Below the pieces are notes generated by a model. That model was not told where the DNA came from and searched no databases. It saw only the letters and a program-made list of their open reading frames with translations. Positions 8,491-17,700 of a DNA stretch of 64,000 bases are shown here, one piece after another. The stretch is from Clostridiales bacterium Firm_11 (GTDB lineage Bacteria; Bacillota; Clostridia; Christensenellales; Aristaeellaceae), in contig LVAQ01000006.1 of assembly GCA_001604105.1 (NCBI GenBank), positions 248,001 through 312,000 of the forward strand, in the 5' to 3' direction. Both the position numbers and the translations under genes were made by a program. How positions within the stretch are numbered: the stretch's first letter is position 1; every line of letters starts with the position of its first letter.

Positions 8491-9854
8491 AACATACCTC
8501 CATCGGGCATTGTAGTAGAATCCATCGGTAATGGCTCGTGTTCATGTTCCATCTGTCGCGCCAGGGCGTCAATCTCCGCTAAAGCACGTTCCGAAATACG
8601 TTCATACCGCTCTTTTTTATTGCGGATCTTCTTTTGTCCGGCGGCATACGTCAGGGGGTCAATCAACCCAAAGGCGCAGTTCATGGGTTGGAAGTTGCGA
8701 TTCGCCGCAGCAATGTACCTGCCCATTGCACCAATGGCGGTTTTGCCGCTAAAGGACGGCGGCGTGTCTCCGCAAAGACGGTACGCCATGCTGATCCCTG
8801 CCACAAGTCCGCTGGCCGCACTCTCCACGTAACCCTCCACGCCGGTCATTTGTCCGGCAAAATACAGTTGCGGCCTGTTGATTACGCGGAATGTCTCATC
8901 CAGAAAGCCGGGGCTGGCCAGAAAGGTATTGCGGTGCATGACACCGTATCGCGCGTACTCTGCGTTCGCCAGCCCGGGGATCATTCCAAACACCCTGCGC
9001 TGTTCGGGAAAGGTGAGCCGTGTTTGGAACCCAACCATATTATACAACGAACCGCTGAAATTGTCCCGCCTAAGCTGTACAACGGCAAACGGCATTTTCC
9101 CCGTATGTGGATCGATAAGCCCCACCGGCTTAAGGGGACCAAATGCAATGGCCATATCTCCACGTTTGGCCATGCTTTCGATGGGCATACACCCTTCAAA
9201 CACCGCTTTTTCCTCAAATCCCTTCACGGCAACTGTTTCTGCGGTTTTTAGAGCTTGAACAAACGCCATGTATTGCGTTTCATCCATGGGGCAATTCAGG
9301 TAATCCGCACCACGATCATAACGCGACATTTCAAAAACGCTGTGATGATCCAGGGATTCCGCAGTTACAATGGGTGCTGCCGCGTCATAAAAATGCAAGG
9401 TCGAGAGACCTTCCAGTTGTGAAATCGCATCACTGAATGCGTCGCTGGTTAAAGGCCCTGTGGCGATGATTACATTCCCCTCCGGGATTCTGGTTATCTC
9501 TTCACGGAGTACGGTGATGTTTTCATGATTTCGGATCGCTTCCTCCACCCCTTTGGAGAACGCTTCCCGGTCTACCGCCAATGCGCCGCCAGCCGGTACG
9601 CGCGTCGCATCCGCAACGCGCAACACAAGCGAATCCAGCCGACGCATCTCTTCCTTGAGCAAACCCACGGCATTGCTCAGGCGATCAGAGCGCAGGCTAT
9701 TGCTGCAAACCAATTCCGCCATGGTTGGCAAGGTTTGCGCAGGCGTCATTTTATGGGGTTTCATTTCGTACAGTGTAACCGTTACGCCGCGCTTAGCAAG
9801 CTGCCATGCCGCTTCGCAACCAGCCAGCCCCCCGCCGATGACCGTTGTTTTCAC
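8487..9854 (-). CDS. trmFO: TrmFO, folate/FAD-dependent tRNA (uracil-5-)-methyltransferase
   Basis: Makes ribothymidine at position 54 of tRNA using methylene-tetrahydrofolate and FAD, the Gram-positive route in place of TrmA. 455 residues; N-terminal FAD dinucleotide motif VIGGGLAGCEAA, then TLYEMKP, ELVCSNSLRSD, and the GQMTGVEGYVESAASG signature near residue 330. The Cys residues of the catalytic pair (in LVCSNS and EGCMPIESM) are present. Stop overlaps the start of the downstream hydrolase, and the start sits at the topA stop, so the three genes are coupled. Confidence 0.97.
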   Translation of the reverse strand: MKTTVIGGGLAGCEAAWQLAKRGVTVTLYEMKPHKMTPAQTLPTMAELVCSNSLRSDRLSNAVGLLKEEMRRLDSLVLRVADATRVPAGGALAVDREAFSKGVEEAIRNHENITVLREEITRIPEGNVIIATGPLTSDAFSDAISQLEGLSTLHFYDAAAPIVTAESLDHHSVFEMSRYDRGADYLNCPMDETQYMAFVQALKTAETVAVKGFEEKAVFEGCMPIESMAKRGDMAIAFGPLKPVGLIDPHTGKMPFAVVQLRRDNFSGSLYNMVGFQTRLTFPEQRRVFGMIPGLANAEYARYGVMHRNTFLASPGFLDETFRVINRPQLYFAGQMTGVEGYVESAASGLVAGISMAYRLCGDTPPSFSGKTAIGAMGRYIAAANRNFQPMNCAFGLIDPLTYAAGQKKIRNKKERYERISERALAEIDALARQMEHEHEPLPMDSTTMPDGGML

Positions 9855-12025
9855 GCTTCGTTATCCTCTTTCTCAGGGAGTGTGATTTTGTGACGGCATG
9901 TCTCATTGGCACACAAATGGATGCATTCACCCTTTTTTGTACGTTTGAGCGTCATATAACTGCCGCACTGGGGGCATTTATCAACAACCGGCATTTCCCA
10001 ACTGACAAAATCACAATCCGGATATCGTTCACAGCCGTAGAACTTACGGTTCTTCTTGCTGTTCTTCTCCATCAATTGCGCGCCGCATTTCGGGCAAGGC
10101 GCATTGATATACTTGATGATCGGTTTCGCGTTGCGGCATGTCGGGAAATTGGGGCAGGCAAGAAATTTCCCAAAGCGCCCCATCTTGTAGACCATCATTG
10201 CACCGCACTTATCACACTGTACATCGCTGACTTCATCCTTCACTTCGATCTTCTCGATCTGCTCCTCGGCAATGGTCAGCATTTGCTCAAAAGGCGGATA
10301 AAAATCTCTGAGTATGTTACGCCAGGTCACTTTTCCCTCTTCGACTTCATCAAGCTTATCTTCCAGCGAAGCTGTGAACTCGGTATCCACAATTGGCGCA
10401 AAATACTGCATCATCATGGCTGTGACCATCTTGCCCAGTTCAGTAGGGAACAGGCGCTTCTTCTCCCGCGCCACATAACCGCGGCTTAGAATGGTGGTTA
10501 TGGTTGGCGCATAGGTGCTTGGTCTGCCGATGCCCTTCTCCTCCAGCGCCTTAACCAGCGACGCCTCTGTATAGCGTGCGGGCGGCTGGGTGAAATGCTG
10601 GTTGGTTTCAACGCCGATCACATTTGCCTTGTCGCCTTCCTTGAGATCCGGCATGGCTGTCTCCGGCGCTTCGGCTTCGTCATCCTCACTTTCAATGTAT
10701 ACGGCACGGTATCCCGCAAAGGTCATATGTTCACCATAATACCGCAGCTCGACAACGCCCTCGCGCCCCTCGACTGTTTCCCCTGCTACCGTACTATCCG
10801 CATTGTTACGCCCATGGATGTCCAGCGTTACGGTTTCAAATACGGCCGGTTTCATCTGGCTGGCCATAAAGCGCGTAAAGATGAGCTTATACAGGCTATG
10901 CTGCTCACGTGTTAAATGACCCTTGACCTGCTCGGGCGTGAGGGATACATCCGTAGGCCTGATGGCTTCATGCGCGTCTTGTGCATTCTTTCTTCCTTTG
11001 TATTCATTGGGTTTGGGCGGGCAAAACTCCTGACCGTATACCGTGCTGATCTGTTGGCGCACGGCTTCAACCGCCTCCGCGCTCACACGCACGCTATCGG
11101 TTCGGATGTACGTAACAAGACCGACGGTTCCCTTGCCCGCATCAACGCCTTCATAGAGCTGCTGCACAACTTGCATGGTTTTCGCCGTAGAGAAATTCAG
11201 CTTTCGGCTTGCTTCCTGCTGCAAGCTGGACGTTGTAAACGGTGGTTGCGGACGTTTGAGCTTATCACTGCGTTTGACTGCCGCAATGTGGAATGCGCCT
11301 GCCAGAATCCGATCCCTTGCGGCAAAGGCATCCACCTCGTTGCGAATCACCGCTTTACGCCCATCCATGGCGGTCAGCTTCGCCTGAAACCCGATCTTTT
11401 TACCGCGCGCGTTGTTGGCGGTTAAATCGGTCAGGATATCCCAATACTCTTCGGGGATAAAATCCTCGATCTCTTGCTCTCGCTGAACCACCAGTTTGGT
11501 AGCCACACTTTGCACACGGCCTGCGGAAAGCCCTTTCTTGACTTTTGCCCAAAGCAAGGGGCTGATTTTATAGCCAACCAAACGATCCAGCGCACGTCGT
11601 GCCTGCTGCGCATCTACGCGCGCCATATCCACAGGCCTAACATGCTCGATGGCTTCCTTTACGGCCTTTTTGGTAATCTCTTGAAATTCAATGCGGCAAG
11701 GCTTTGTAGGATCAATATCCAACGATTGTGCCAGATGCCAACTGATGGCTTCTCCTTCGCGATCTGGATCGGTCGCGAGGTAAACGCGCGAGGCATTCTT
11801 TGCATCCTTTTTTATCTTGGCAAGGATACTCCCACGCCCCCGAATGGTGATGTACTTCATATCGAAATCATTCTGGGGATCGACGCCAAGCTGAGATTTG
11901 GGCAAGTCACGCACATGCCCTTGCGAGGCCTCTACTTTGAAGCCTTTGCCCAGAAATTTCTCGATGGTTTTTGCCTTGGCGGGCGATTCAACAATCACCA
12001 GTTTTTGATTTGTTGCTTTTGCCAT
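9851..12025 (-). CDS. topA: DNA topoisomerase I (type IA)
   Basis: Relaxes negative supercoils through a transient single-strand break. 724 residues. The N-terminal Toprim domain shows VIVESPAKAKTIEKFLG and ATDPDREGEA. The catalytic Tyr is in GLVTYIRTDSVR near residue 305, and GIGRPSTYAPTI is intact. The C-terminus has three four-cysteine zinc ribbons between about residues 590 and 715, the last with spacing CxxC...CxxxxC. Start ATG is preceded by GGAGG. It lies between dprA and trmFO, an order widely conserved in Firmicutes. Confidence 0.98.
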   Translation of the reverse strand: MAKATNQKLVIVESPAKAKTIEKFLGKGFKVEASQGHVRDLPKSQLGVDPQNDFDMKYITIRGRGSILAKIKKDAKNASRVYLATDPDREGEAISWHLAQSLDIDPTKPCRIEFQEITKKAVKEAIEHVRPVDMARVDAQQARRALDRLVGYKISPLLWAKVKKGLSAGRVQSVATKLVVQREQEIEDFIPEEYWDILTDLTANNARGKKIGFQAKLTAMDGRKAVIRNEVDAFAARDRILAGAFHIAAVKRSDKLKRPQPPFTTSSLQQEASRKLNFSTAKTMQVVQQLYEGVDAGKGTVGLVTYIRTDSVRVSAEAVEAVRQQISTVYGQEFCPPKPNEYKGRKNAQDAHEAIRPTDVSLTPEQVKGHLTREQHSLYKLIFTRFMASQMKPAVFETVTLDIHGRNNADSTVAGETVEGREGVVELRYYGEHMTFAGYRAVYIESEDDEAEAPETAMPDLKEGDKANVIGVETNQHFTQPPARYTEASLVKALEEKGIGRPSTYAPTITTILSRGYVAREKKRLFPTELGKMVTAMMMQYFAPIVDTEFTASLEDKLDEVEEGKVTWRNILRDFYPPFEQMLTIAEEQIEKIEVKDEVSDVQCDKCGAMMVYKMGRFGKFLACPNFPTCRNAKPIIKYINAPCPKCGAQLMEKNSKKNRKFYGCERYPDCDFVSWEMPVVDKCPQCGSYMTLKRTKKGECIHLCANETCRHKITLPEKEDNEA

Positions 12026-12040
12026 AAAATCGACCTCCTG

Positions 12041-13153
12041 TTATGGCCTGAGGGTACGCAGCGCAATGGCAAAAACGTTGCCGCTGTCCTTGCGTATCTG
12101 GCCTGTGATTTCCATGATGCTGAGTTCTGCCATCAGCACATCAGCCGTGTAACCAGTCTGTTTGCATAACGCGTCCATCCCCATAGATTCTTGAAAGAGT
12201 GCCTTGAGCACCGCTTGCTGTACGGGTGTTTCGCCAAGCGGCGGCAGTTCCGGCTTAGCCTGCGTGATATCTGTAACAGGCGACAATCCCAGATCAAGCA
12301 ATATATCTTCCACGGATGTGATCAGTCGCGCACCGTCACGAATGATGGTGTGCGGACCCTCCGCGCCGCTCTGCCCCACGCTGCCCGGTACCGCGAACAC
12401 TTCGCGGCCCTGATTGAGCGCCGTGTTCACGGTAATCATTCCGCCGCTCTTGATGCGCCCTTCCACAAATACCACCCCGTGGCACAAGCCGCTGATGAGT
12501 CGGTTCCGATGCGGGAAGTGATAGGTTTGCGGTGTTGCGTCCAGCGGATACTCGCTGATAACCGCGCCCATGCCATCCGTCAGTTTGCGATACATACCGA
12601 TGTTCTCAATCGGGTAGGGCACATTGACGCCGCTGCCCAGAACCGCTACCGTTGGTCCTTGCGCATCGATGGCGCCCTCATGCGCGCAACCATCGATACC
12701 GCGCGCCATGCCGCTCACAACGCAAAACCCGGCCTGGCATAAGCCATACCCCAATGATCGTGCCATGTTGCGTCCATAGCCGCTGGGGTAACGCGTTCCC
12801 ACCACCGCGATGGCGGGTCGGCTCAGGGCTTGAGCATCGCCCATAGCGTACAACACATAAGGCGGGTCGTCAATACAGTTGAGCAAAGGCGGATACGCTG
12901 AATCTTCTTGAAACAGTACGGTAACGCCTTTCTTCTGGATACGTTCACAAAGTGTATCCATTGCGATGGCACTATGGTATCGCGTGAGCATACGCAGCGC
13001 TTCGGCATTCGCTGTCAAGGGTTTGCCTGCGGCAAAGTCTGCCCAGAGCGCGGCAGCGGAGCCGCGTTCTGCAAGCAAGCGCTGCACGCGATCCGCTGTG
13101 ATCTCCGCGGCAGAGAGCCATAACAGGCAGCGTTGTTCCTCGGTAAACCGCAT
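12041..13153 (-). CDS. dprA: DprA/Smf, single-strand DNA-binding RecA loader
   Basis: Binds incoming single-stranded DNA in natural transformation and loads RecA; also found in non-competent species. 370 residues. After an N-terminal helical region, a Rossmann-like DprA domain carries VVGTRYPSGYGR, SGMARGIDGCAHEGA, AVLGSGVNVPYP and HFPHRNRLISGL. A C-terminal winged-helix region ends with a MAELSIMEITGQI helix. It sits 4 bases after comM and just upstream of topA. With comM next to it, competence is possible, but the uptake machinery is not in this window. Confidence 0.95.
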   Translation of the reverse strand: MRFTEEQRCLLWLSAAEITADRVQRLLAERGSAAALWADFAAGKPLTANAEALRMLTRYHSAIAMDTLCERIQKKGVTVLFQEDSAYPPLLNCIDDPPYVLYAMGDAQALSRPAIAVVGTRYPSGYGRNMARSLGYGLCQAGFCVVSGMARGIDGCAHEGAIDAQGPTVAVLGSGVNVPYPIENIGMYRKLTDGMGAVISEYPLDATPQTYHFPHRNRLISGLCHGVVFVEGRIKSGGMITVNTALNQGREVFAVPGSVGQSGAEGPHTIIRDGARLITSVEDILLDLGLSPVTDITQAKPELPPLGETPVQQAVLKALFQESMGMDALCKQTGYTADVLMAELSIMEITGQIRKDSGNVFAIALRTLRP

Positions 13154-13156
13154 ACA

Positions 13157-14695
13157 TTACCTCCAATACTGCCCGTCAAGGTTGCGCAATTGGATTGCCT
13201 GCGCCACATCCGTCAATGAAAGTTGCTCGCGCCCCGCAATATCTGCAAGCGTGCGCGCTACTTTCCGGATACGGCCATACGCGCGCATACTGATATGGTA
13301 CTGTGTCACTGCCTTGTGAAGAAGCGCGCTTGCGTCGGGCGTCATTTGGCAATGCTTTTCAATGGCGCTTTGCGGCATCTGCGCGTTGCAATAGTAGGTT
13401 TCCCCCTGATAACGCTCCAGCTGGCGTTTTCTGGCCATAAGCACGCGCTTTTGAACTGTTGCGGAGTCTTCCTCAATATCGCTTTTCTCGATCTCGTCAA
13501 TCGAAACTGCGTCCATCTCCACTTGAATGTCGATTCGATCCAGCAATGGTCCGCTGATACGCGCCAAATACCGTTGTATTTCATAGGGTTTACAGCGGCA
13601 CTGTTTGGTTTTGCTTCCATGATTGCCGCAGGGGCAGGGATTCATACCGGCCACAAGCATACAGCGGCTCTGGTAGCGCGCCTGCCCGCTGATGCGGGTC
13701 ACATTAACATAGCCATCTTCCAGCGGTTGACGCAGCGCTTCCAGCGTTTGTCGGGAATACTCCGGTAGTTCGTCCAGAAATAATACCCCGTTATGCGCCA
13801 ATGAAACCTCGCCGGGTCGTGCTTTGGTTCCGCCGCCGATGATTGCTGGCAATGACGCGTTGTGATGCGGCGAGCGGTATGGCCGCTGGGTCAGCAACCC
13901 GCCTTCACGGGATAGCTCACCAGCCGCGGAGTGGATGCAGGTCGTCTCCAACGCTTCTTCATAACTCAGCGGCGGAAGGATGCCCGGCAGGCAGCGTGCC
14001 AACATGGTTTTGCCGCTGCCCGGAACGCCAACCATCATCAGGTTGTGCCCACCAGCCGCCGCAACCTCCAGCGCTTTGCGCGCAATCTTCTGCCCTTTTA
14101 CATGCTTCAGGTCATCCGCTGTCGATGTATCAGCCATGAGCTGCTCATAGGGCACCTGTTGCTGCGGCAGGAGCAGCGCCTCCCGCGTCAGATGCTTTAC
14201 CGCCTCTGTTAGCGTATGCGCGGGATAAATTTCAATATCGCCCAGGCACTGCACTTCCCGTGCGTTCCCGGCTGGTAGTACAATGCGGCTAAGCCCTCCG
14301 GCACGCGCCGCCAGCGCCATGGAAAGTACGCCGCGTACTGGCAGCAATTCGCCGTGAAGCGTAAGTTCCCCGATCAGCAGCGTATCCTTCAATCCTTGAA
14401 ACAGGCTCGGTTTTTGTGCCGCCAGCAGCGCAATCGCCACAGCCAGCTCCAAACTGGTGCCCTCTTTGCGCACATCAGCCGGCGCCAGGTTCACAGTCAG
14501 TTTCTTCATGGGCCATGCATGGCCGCTGTTGACGATGGCTGCACGTATACGGTCGCGGCTTTCCTTTACGGCAAGGCTCGGCAAGCCAACGATATCAAAC
14601 CCGATCATCCCGTTTGCGATGCAGGCTTCAACCTCCACCAGGAAACCATTGACCCCTTCCAGCCCACCGGATACTACCTTGGCCAGCACGAACAT
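13157..14695 (-). CDS. comM: ComM/YifB-family Mg-chelatase-like ATPase
   Basis: AAA+ helicase family that in Gram-negative bacteria aids branch migration during transformation. The protein begins MFVLAKVVSGGLEGVNGFLVEVE, the family N-terminus; 28 extra codons upstream would run into the neighbouring gene, so 14695 is chosen (GGGGGA just before it), giving 512 residues. Visible features: Lon-protease-like N-terminal domain, Walker A GVPGSGKT near residue 225, GEVSLAHNGVLFLDELPE (Walker B), the cysteine cluster CPCGNHG...CRC near 355, and sensor motif SGPLLDRIDI. It is followed by dprA. Confidence 0.95.
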   Translation of the reverse strand: MFVLAKVVSGGLEGVNGFLVEVEACIANGMIGFDIVGLPSLAVKESRDRIRAAIVNSGHAWPMKKLTVNLAPADVRKEGTSLELAVAIALLAAQKPSLFQGLKDTLLIGELTLHGELLPVRGVLSMALAARAGGLSRIVLPAGNAREVQCLGDIEIYPAHTLTEAVKHLTREALLLPQQQVPYEQLMADTSTADDLKHVKGQKIARKALEVAAAGGHNLMMVGVPGSGKTMLARCLPGILPPLSYEEALETTCIHSAAGELSREGGLLTQRPYRSPHHNASLPAIIGGGTKARPGEVSLAHNGVLFLDELPEYSRQTLEALRQPLEDGYVNVTRISGQARYQSRCMLVAGMNPCPCGNHGSKTKQCRCKPYEIQRYLARISGPLLDRIDIQVEMDAVSIDEIEKSDIEEDSATVQKRVLMARKRQLERYQGETYYCNAQMPQSAIEKHCQMTPDASALLHKAVTQYHISMRAYGRIRKVARTLADIAGREQLSLTDVAQAIQLRNLDGQYWR

Positions 14696-14708
14696 TCCCC
14701 CATTCCCG

Positions 14709-17700
14709 TTAATAATAGATCTTGGGGAACCACTTAAGCCAATCCAGCCACCATGTTGGCGTAAGCAAACCGGAAGCATACGGGAAGAACATCACAAAGA
14801 AGACTGCTGCAATCAGCACGAAGGCAAACATCAGCCATTTTCTCAGTTTTGCATTACGGATGAGGTCAAACACCACTGCTGTCGCCAGGATAATAAACGG
14901 CACGCTGGCAAAGTAATGATAAATGTACATGGAGCGCGGAACCAGAACCCACGGCAGGTATTGCGCCAGGAAGCCAACAACAATCACTGTAAGCGTCAGG
15001 TTGCCATCCCCTTGCCGGTAACGCAGGCCTCCGCGTGCCGTCAAATACTTGCTTACAAACAGCCCGAATACAATCACCATACATAATGCGCCCGCATAGA
15101 AAATCCAAGGATTTCCCATACACATAATGGTGCTGGCGAAGCCTTCGGGCTCAAATTTATCCTGGCTGAACCACATGGGTTTAAGAATCAGCGGCCACTG
15201 CCACCAGGGTGAGTTAAACGGATGATCCATGCCAAGTCCAGGCGTGCTCTGGTAGGCAAACATGCTTTGCTGCGCGCTAATGAGCCTCGCGATTGTGACA
15301 GGCCCCGAAGGGGATAAATAGGGAATGTAGCTCAGGTAGTAGATCACGGCAGGAATGGCGATGAAGAACACTAAGCAGAATAAGCATGTCACCAAAATGC
15401 GTTTCAGGGTCAAATCACGCGCCCAGGTGATGCGCGCGTTTTGCATCGCCGTGTTTTCTGTTGTGATATCCATGTCAAAGGCAATCATTCCTGTGCGGAA
15501 CTGCCGATAGACCGCCACCCCAAACAGTACCGCAAGCCCAATCGCCGCATATAGCCCGATCCACTTGCTGGCAATCGATAGTCCCATGAAAATGCCGCTC
15601 AACAGCAATGGCAGTAATGAGCGCAGATAGCTTTTTGTAAACACGCGCGGTTTGGAATATGCGTCCGGCCTTGCGGGCACGGCAAACGCGTCCGCCATCA
15701 TATACCGTGCCATGCATAGCACGGAAAGGATGATAAAGAAAACGGGAAAACTGTCAATGGTTGCAATGCGTGTTTGCGTAAAATGCATCAAATCAAACGC
15801 AAACAGGAGCATAGCGAACGTTGCCAGCTCTCTGCGGCGCGTGAGCTGTTTGGCAAGCAGATACAGCGCCGGAAGCATCAAAACGCCGATCAGCGTACCA
15901 GCAAAGCGCCAGCCAAAAGGCGTCATGCCAAACATAGCAATGCCAATGGACATCATCAGTTTCCCAAGCGGGGGGTGTGTGGTTTCATAGGGCGGTGTGC
16001 CATGCAGGTGCTCATAGGCGGTGCGAGCATGGTAGATTTCATCAAAGTACGTACCGTTGTACCAACCCGGCTCGCCTACGAGGGTGTTTTGTTCATCAAT
16101 CAGGTTTTCCGGCGGTTTGGCGGTACTCAGCACATCTTTTGCGCCTGTGTGTTCCACCAGCGTAAGCGGGATGGTTTCGCCATTTTGATCGCGCAGGAGG
16201 ATTTCCCATAGGTTTAGCCCCGCGCCTTCCGCATTCACACGCAGATATTGGCCGGTGAGCCACAGGATGTTATCTGGATTGTTGTCGCTGTACTGAACAG
16301 CGCCTTCGCCAAGGCTGGTGCTGATAATCGCGTAATTCCATCGATAGCAAAGCCCTTCCCGCATTTGGCATGGATAGGGTTCAGACCAATCGTTACCATC
16401 CTCACTCACCGAGATGGAGAAATCCGCATAGCTTACACCAGCATAGTAAAGGAAGCTGAACGTCTCGCTTTCCGGCAAGGCAAAGGTAACCTGTTCCTGC
16501 TTGCTGGTTGCCACCCAGGCTGTTTGCGGCGCGGTCATGCTGCCAAGGTTAGTAAACGCCAACACCGCGTACAAAAGCGTGACGGTTCCCATCACCAGAT
16601 AATCCTTCATCGTCAGGCGTAGCCTTGCATCATTGGGCGTCAGCAGCTGATTGCGATAGCACGCATTGGTCTTCAATGGTTTCATATGCGGTGTATCAAC
16701 AGCCGTAGATGGCGTTAGCCCCGTCACGGCAATGTAGCCACCCAGTACGCATAAGAGCACATTGATGATGCTTAACGTGCTGTTAAGCCATAATGTATCG
16801 ATATTCAGGTGCCCCATCGATGAACCAAACAGCAGTGCGTTATCCAACACGACGGCTGTGTTGATGAAGGTAGTCGCCGCAATCCCTCCGCATAGCCACA
16901 AAAGCCGCCTGTCCTGTATGCGAACATAAGCCAGCGGCAGCAACAATAGCGCCGGAAACAGGTATCGCTCGTGGATTTTCAGCCCACACACGTATACAAA
17001 CAGCATCATCAGCGCAAGGTAAAACGGAAGCACATCGGCTTTACGATCCGCAAGCAAGCCTACAATCGCAAACAAGTAGGCATAAACCATCCAGAGCGTT
17101 CCATAGTTCAGGAACGTTCGCGGCAGGAATGTTGATATCAAGAACACAAGGCTGAACAGCAGCGTTAGCAGCGCCAGCGCATCCCGCCTGCCTTCGCCGC
17201 CGTGTGCCTCCTTATGGATAAGCTGCTTTGGCAGTTGCAATACACGCTGGGCAAAAGCGCCGATTCCCTGATGCACCCGCCCCATCCATACGCCAGCTGC
17301 GGCCAACAGCAAGCCAGTGCAAACCGGCACAAGCCAGCTCAGCTTGACGACTTCATAGGCTGCTTCGCTGCTCAGTTTCGACCAGTTGCCGCCCAGCACA
17401 TAAATCAGGTTTGTGGTGTTCAACACAGCATAATCATAGGAGGCTAAGGTGGATTGATACAGCTTAAAAAGCCAGAACGGATCCTCCTGTTGGATACTGA
17501 AGGGTACAACGATCAACGCCGCCGACCCCAGCGCCAGGAGCAGCCCTTGCCAAACAGCGCGCCATTGCGCGCGTTTCTCATCTTGTTTCGCATACCAGAG
17601 AGACATCAGCAGCCACACACCGGCCACAGGGGCAAACAACAATGCTTGCGGCTTAACCAGCACCGCAACCACATAAACGGGCAACCCAACGCGCCATTTG

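Noticed and set aside
14693-14779. Longer comM start at 14779
   Set aside because: It would overlap the glycosyltransferase gene by 71 bases and add residues not seen in the family; the ATG at 14695 matches the conserved N-terminus.
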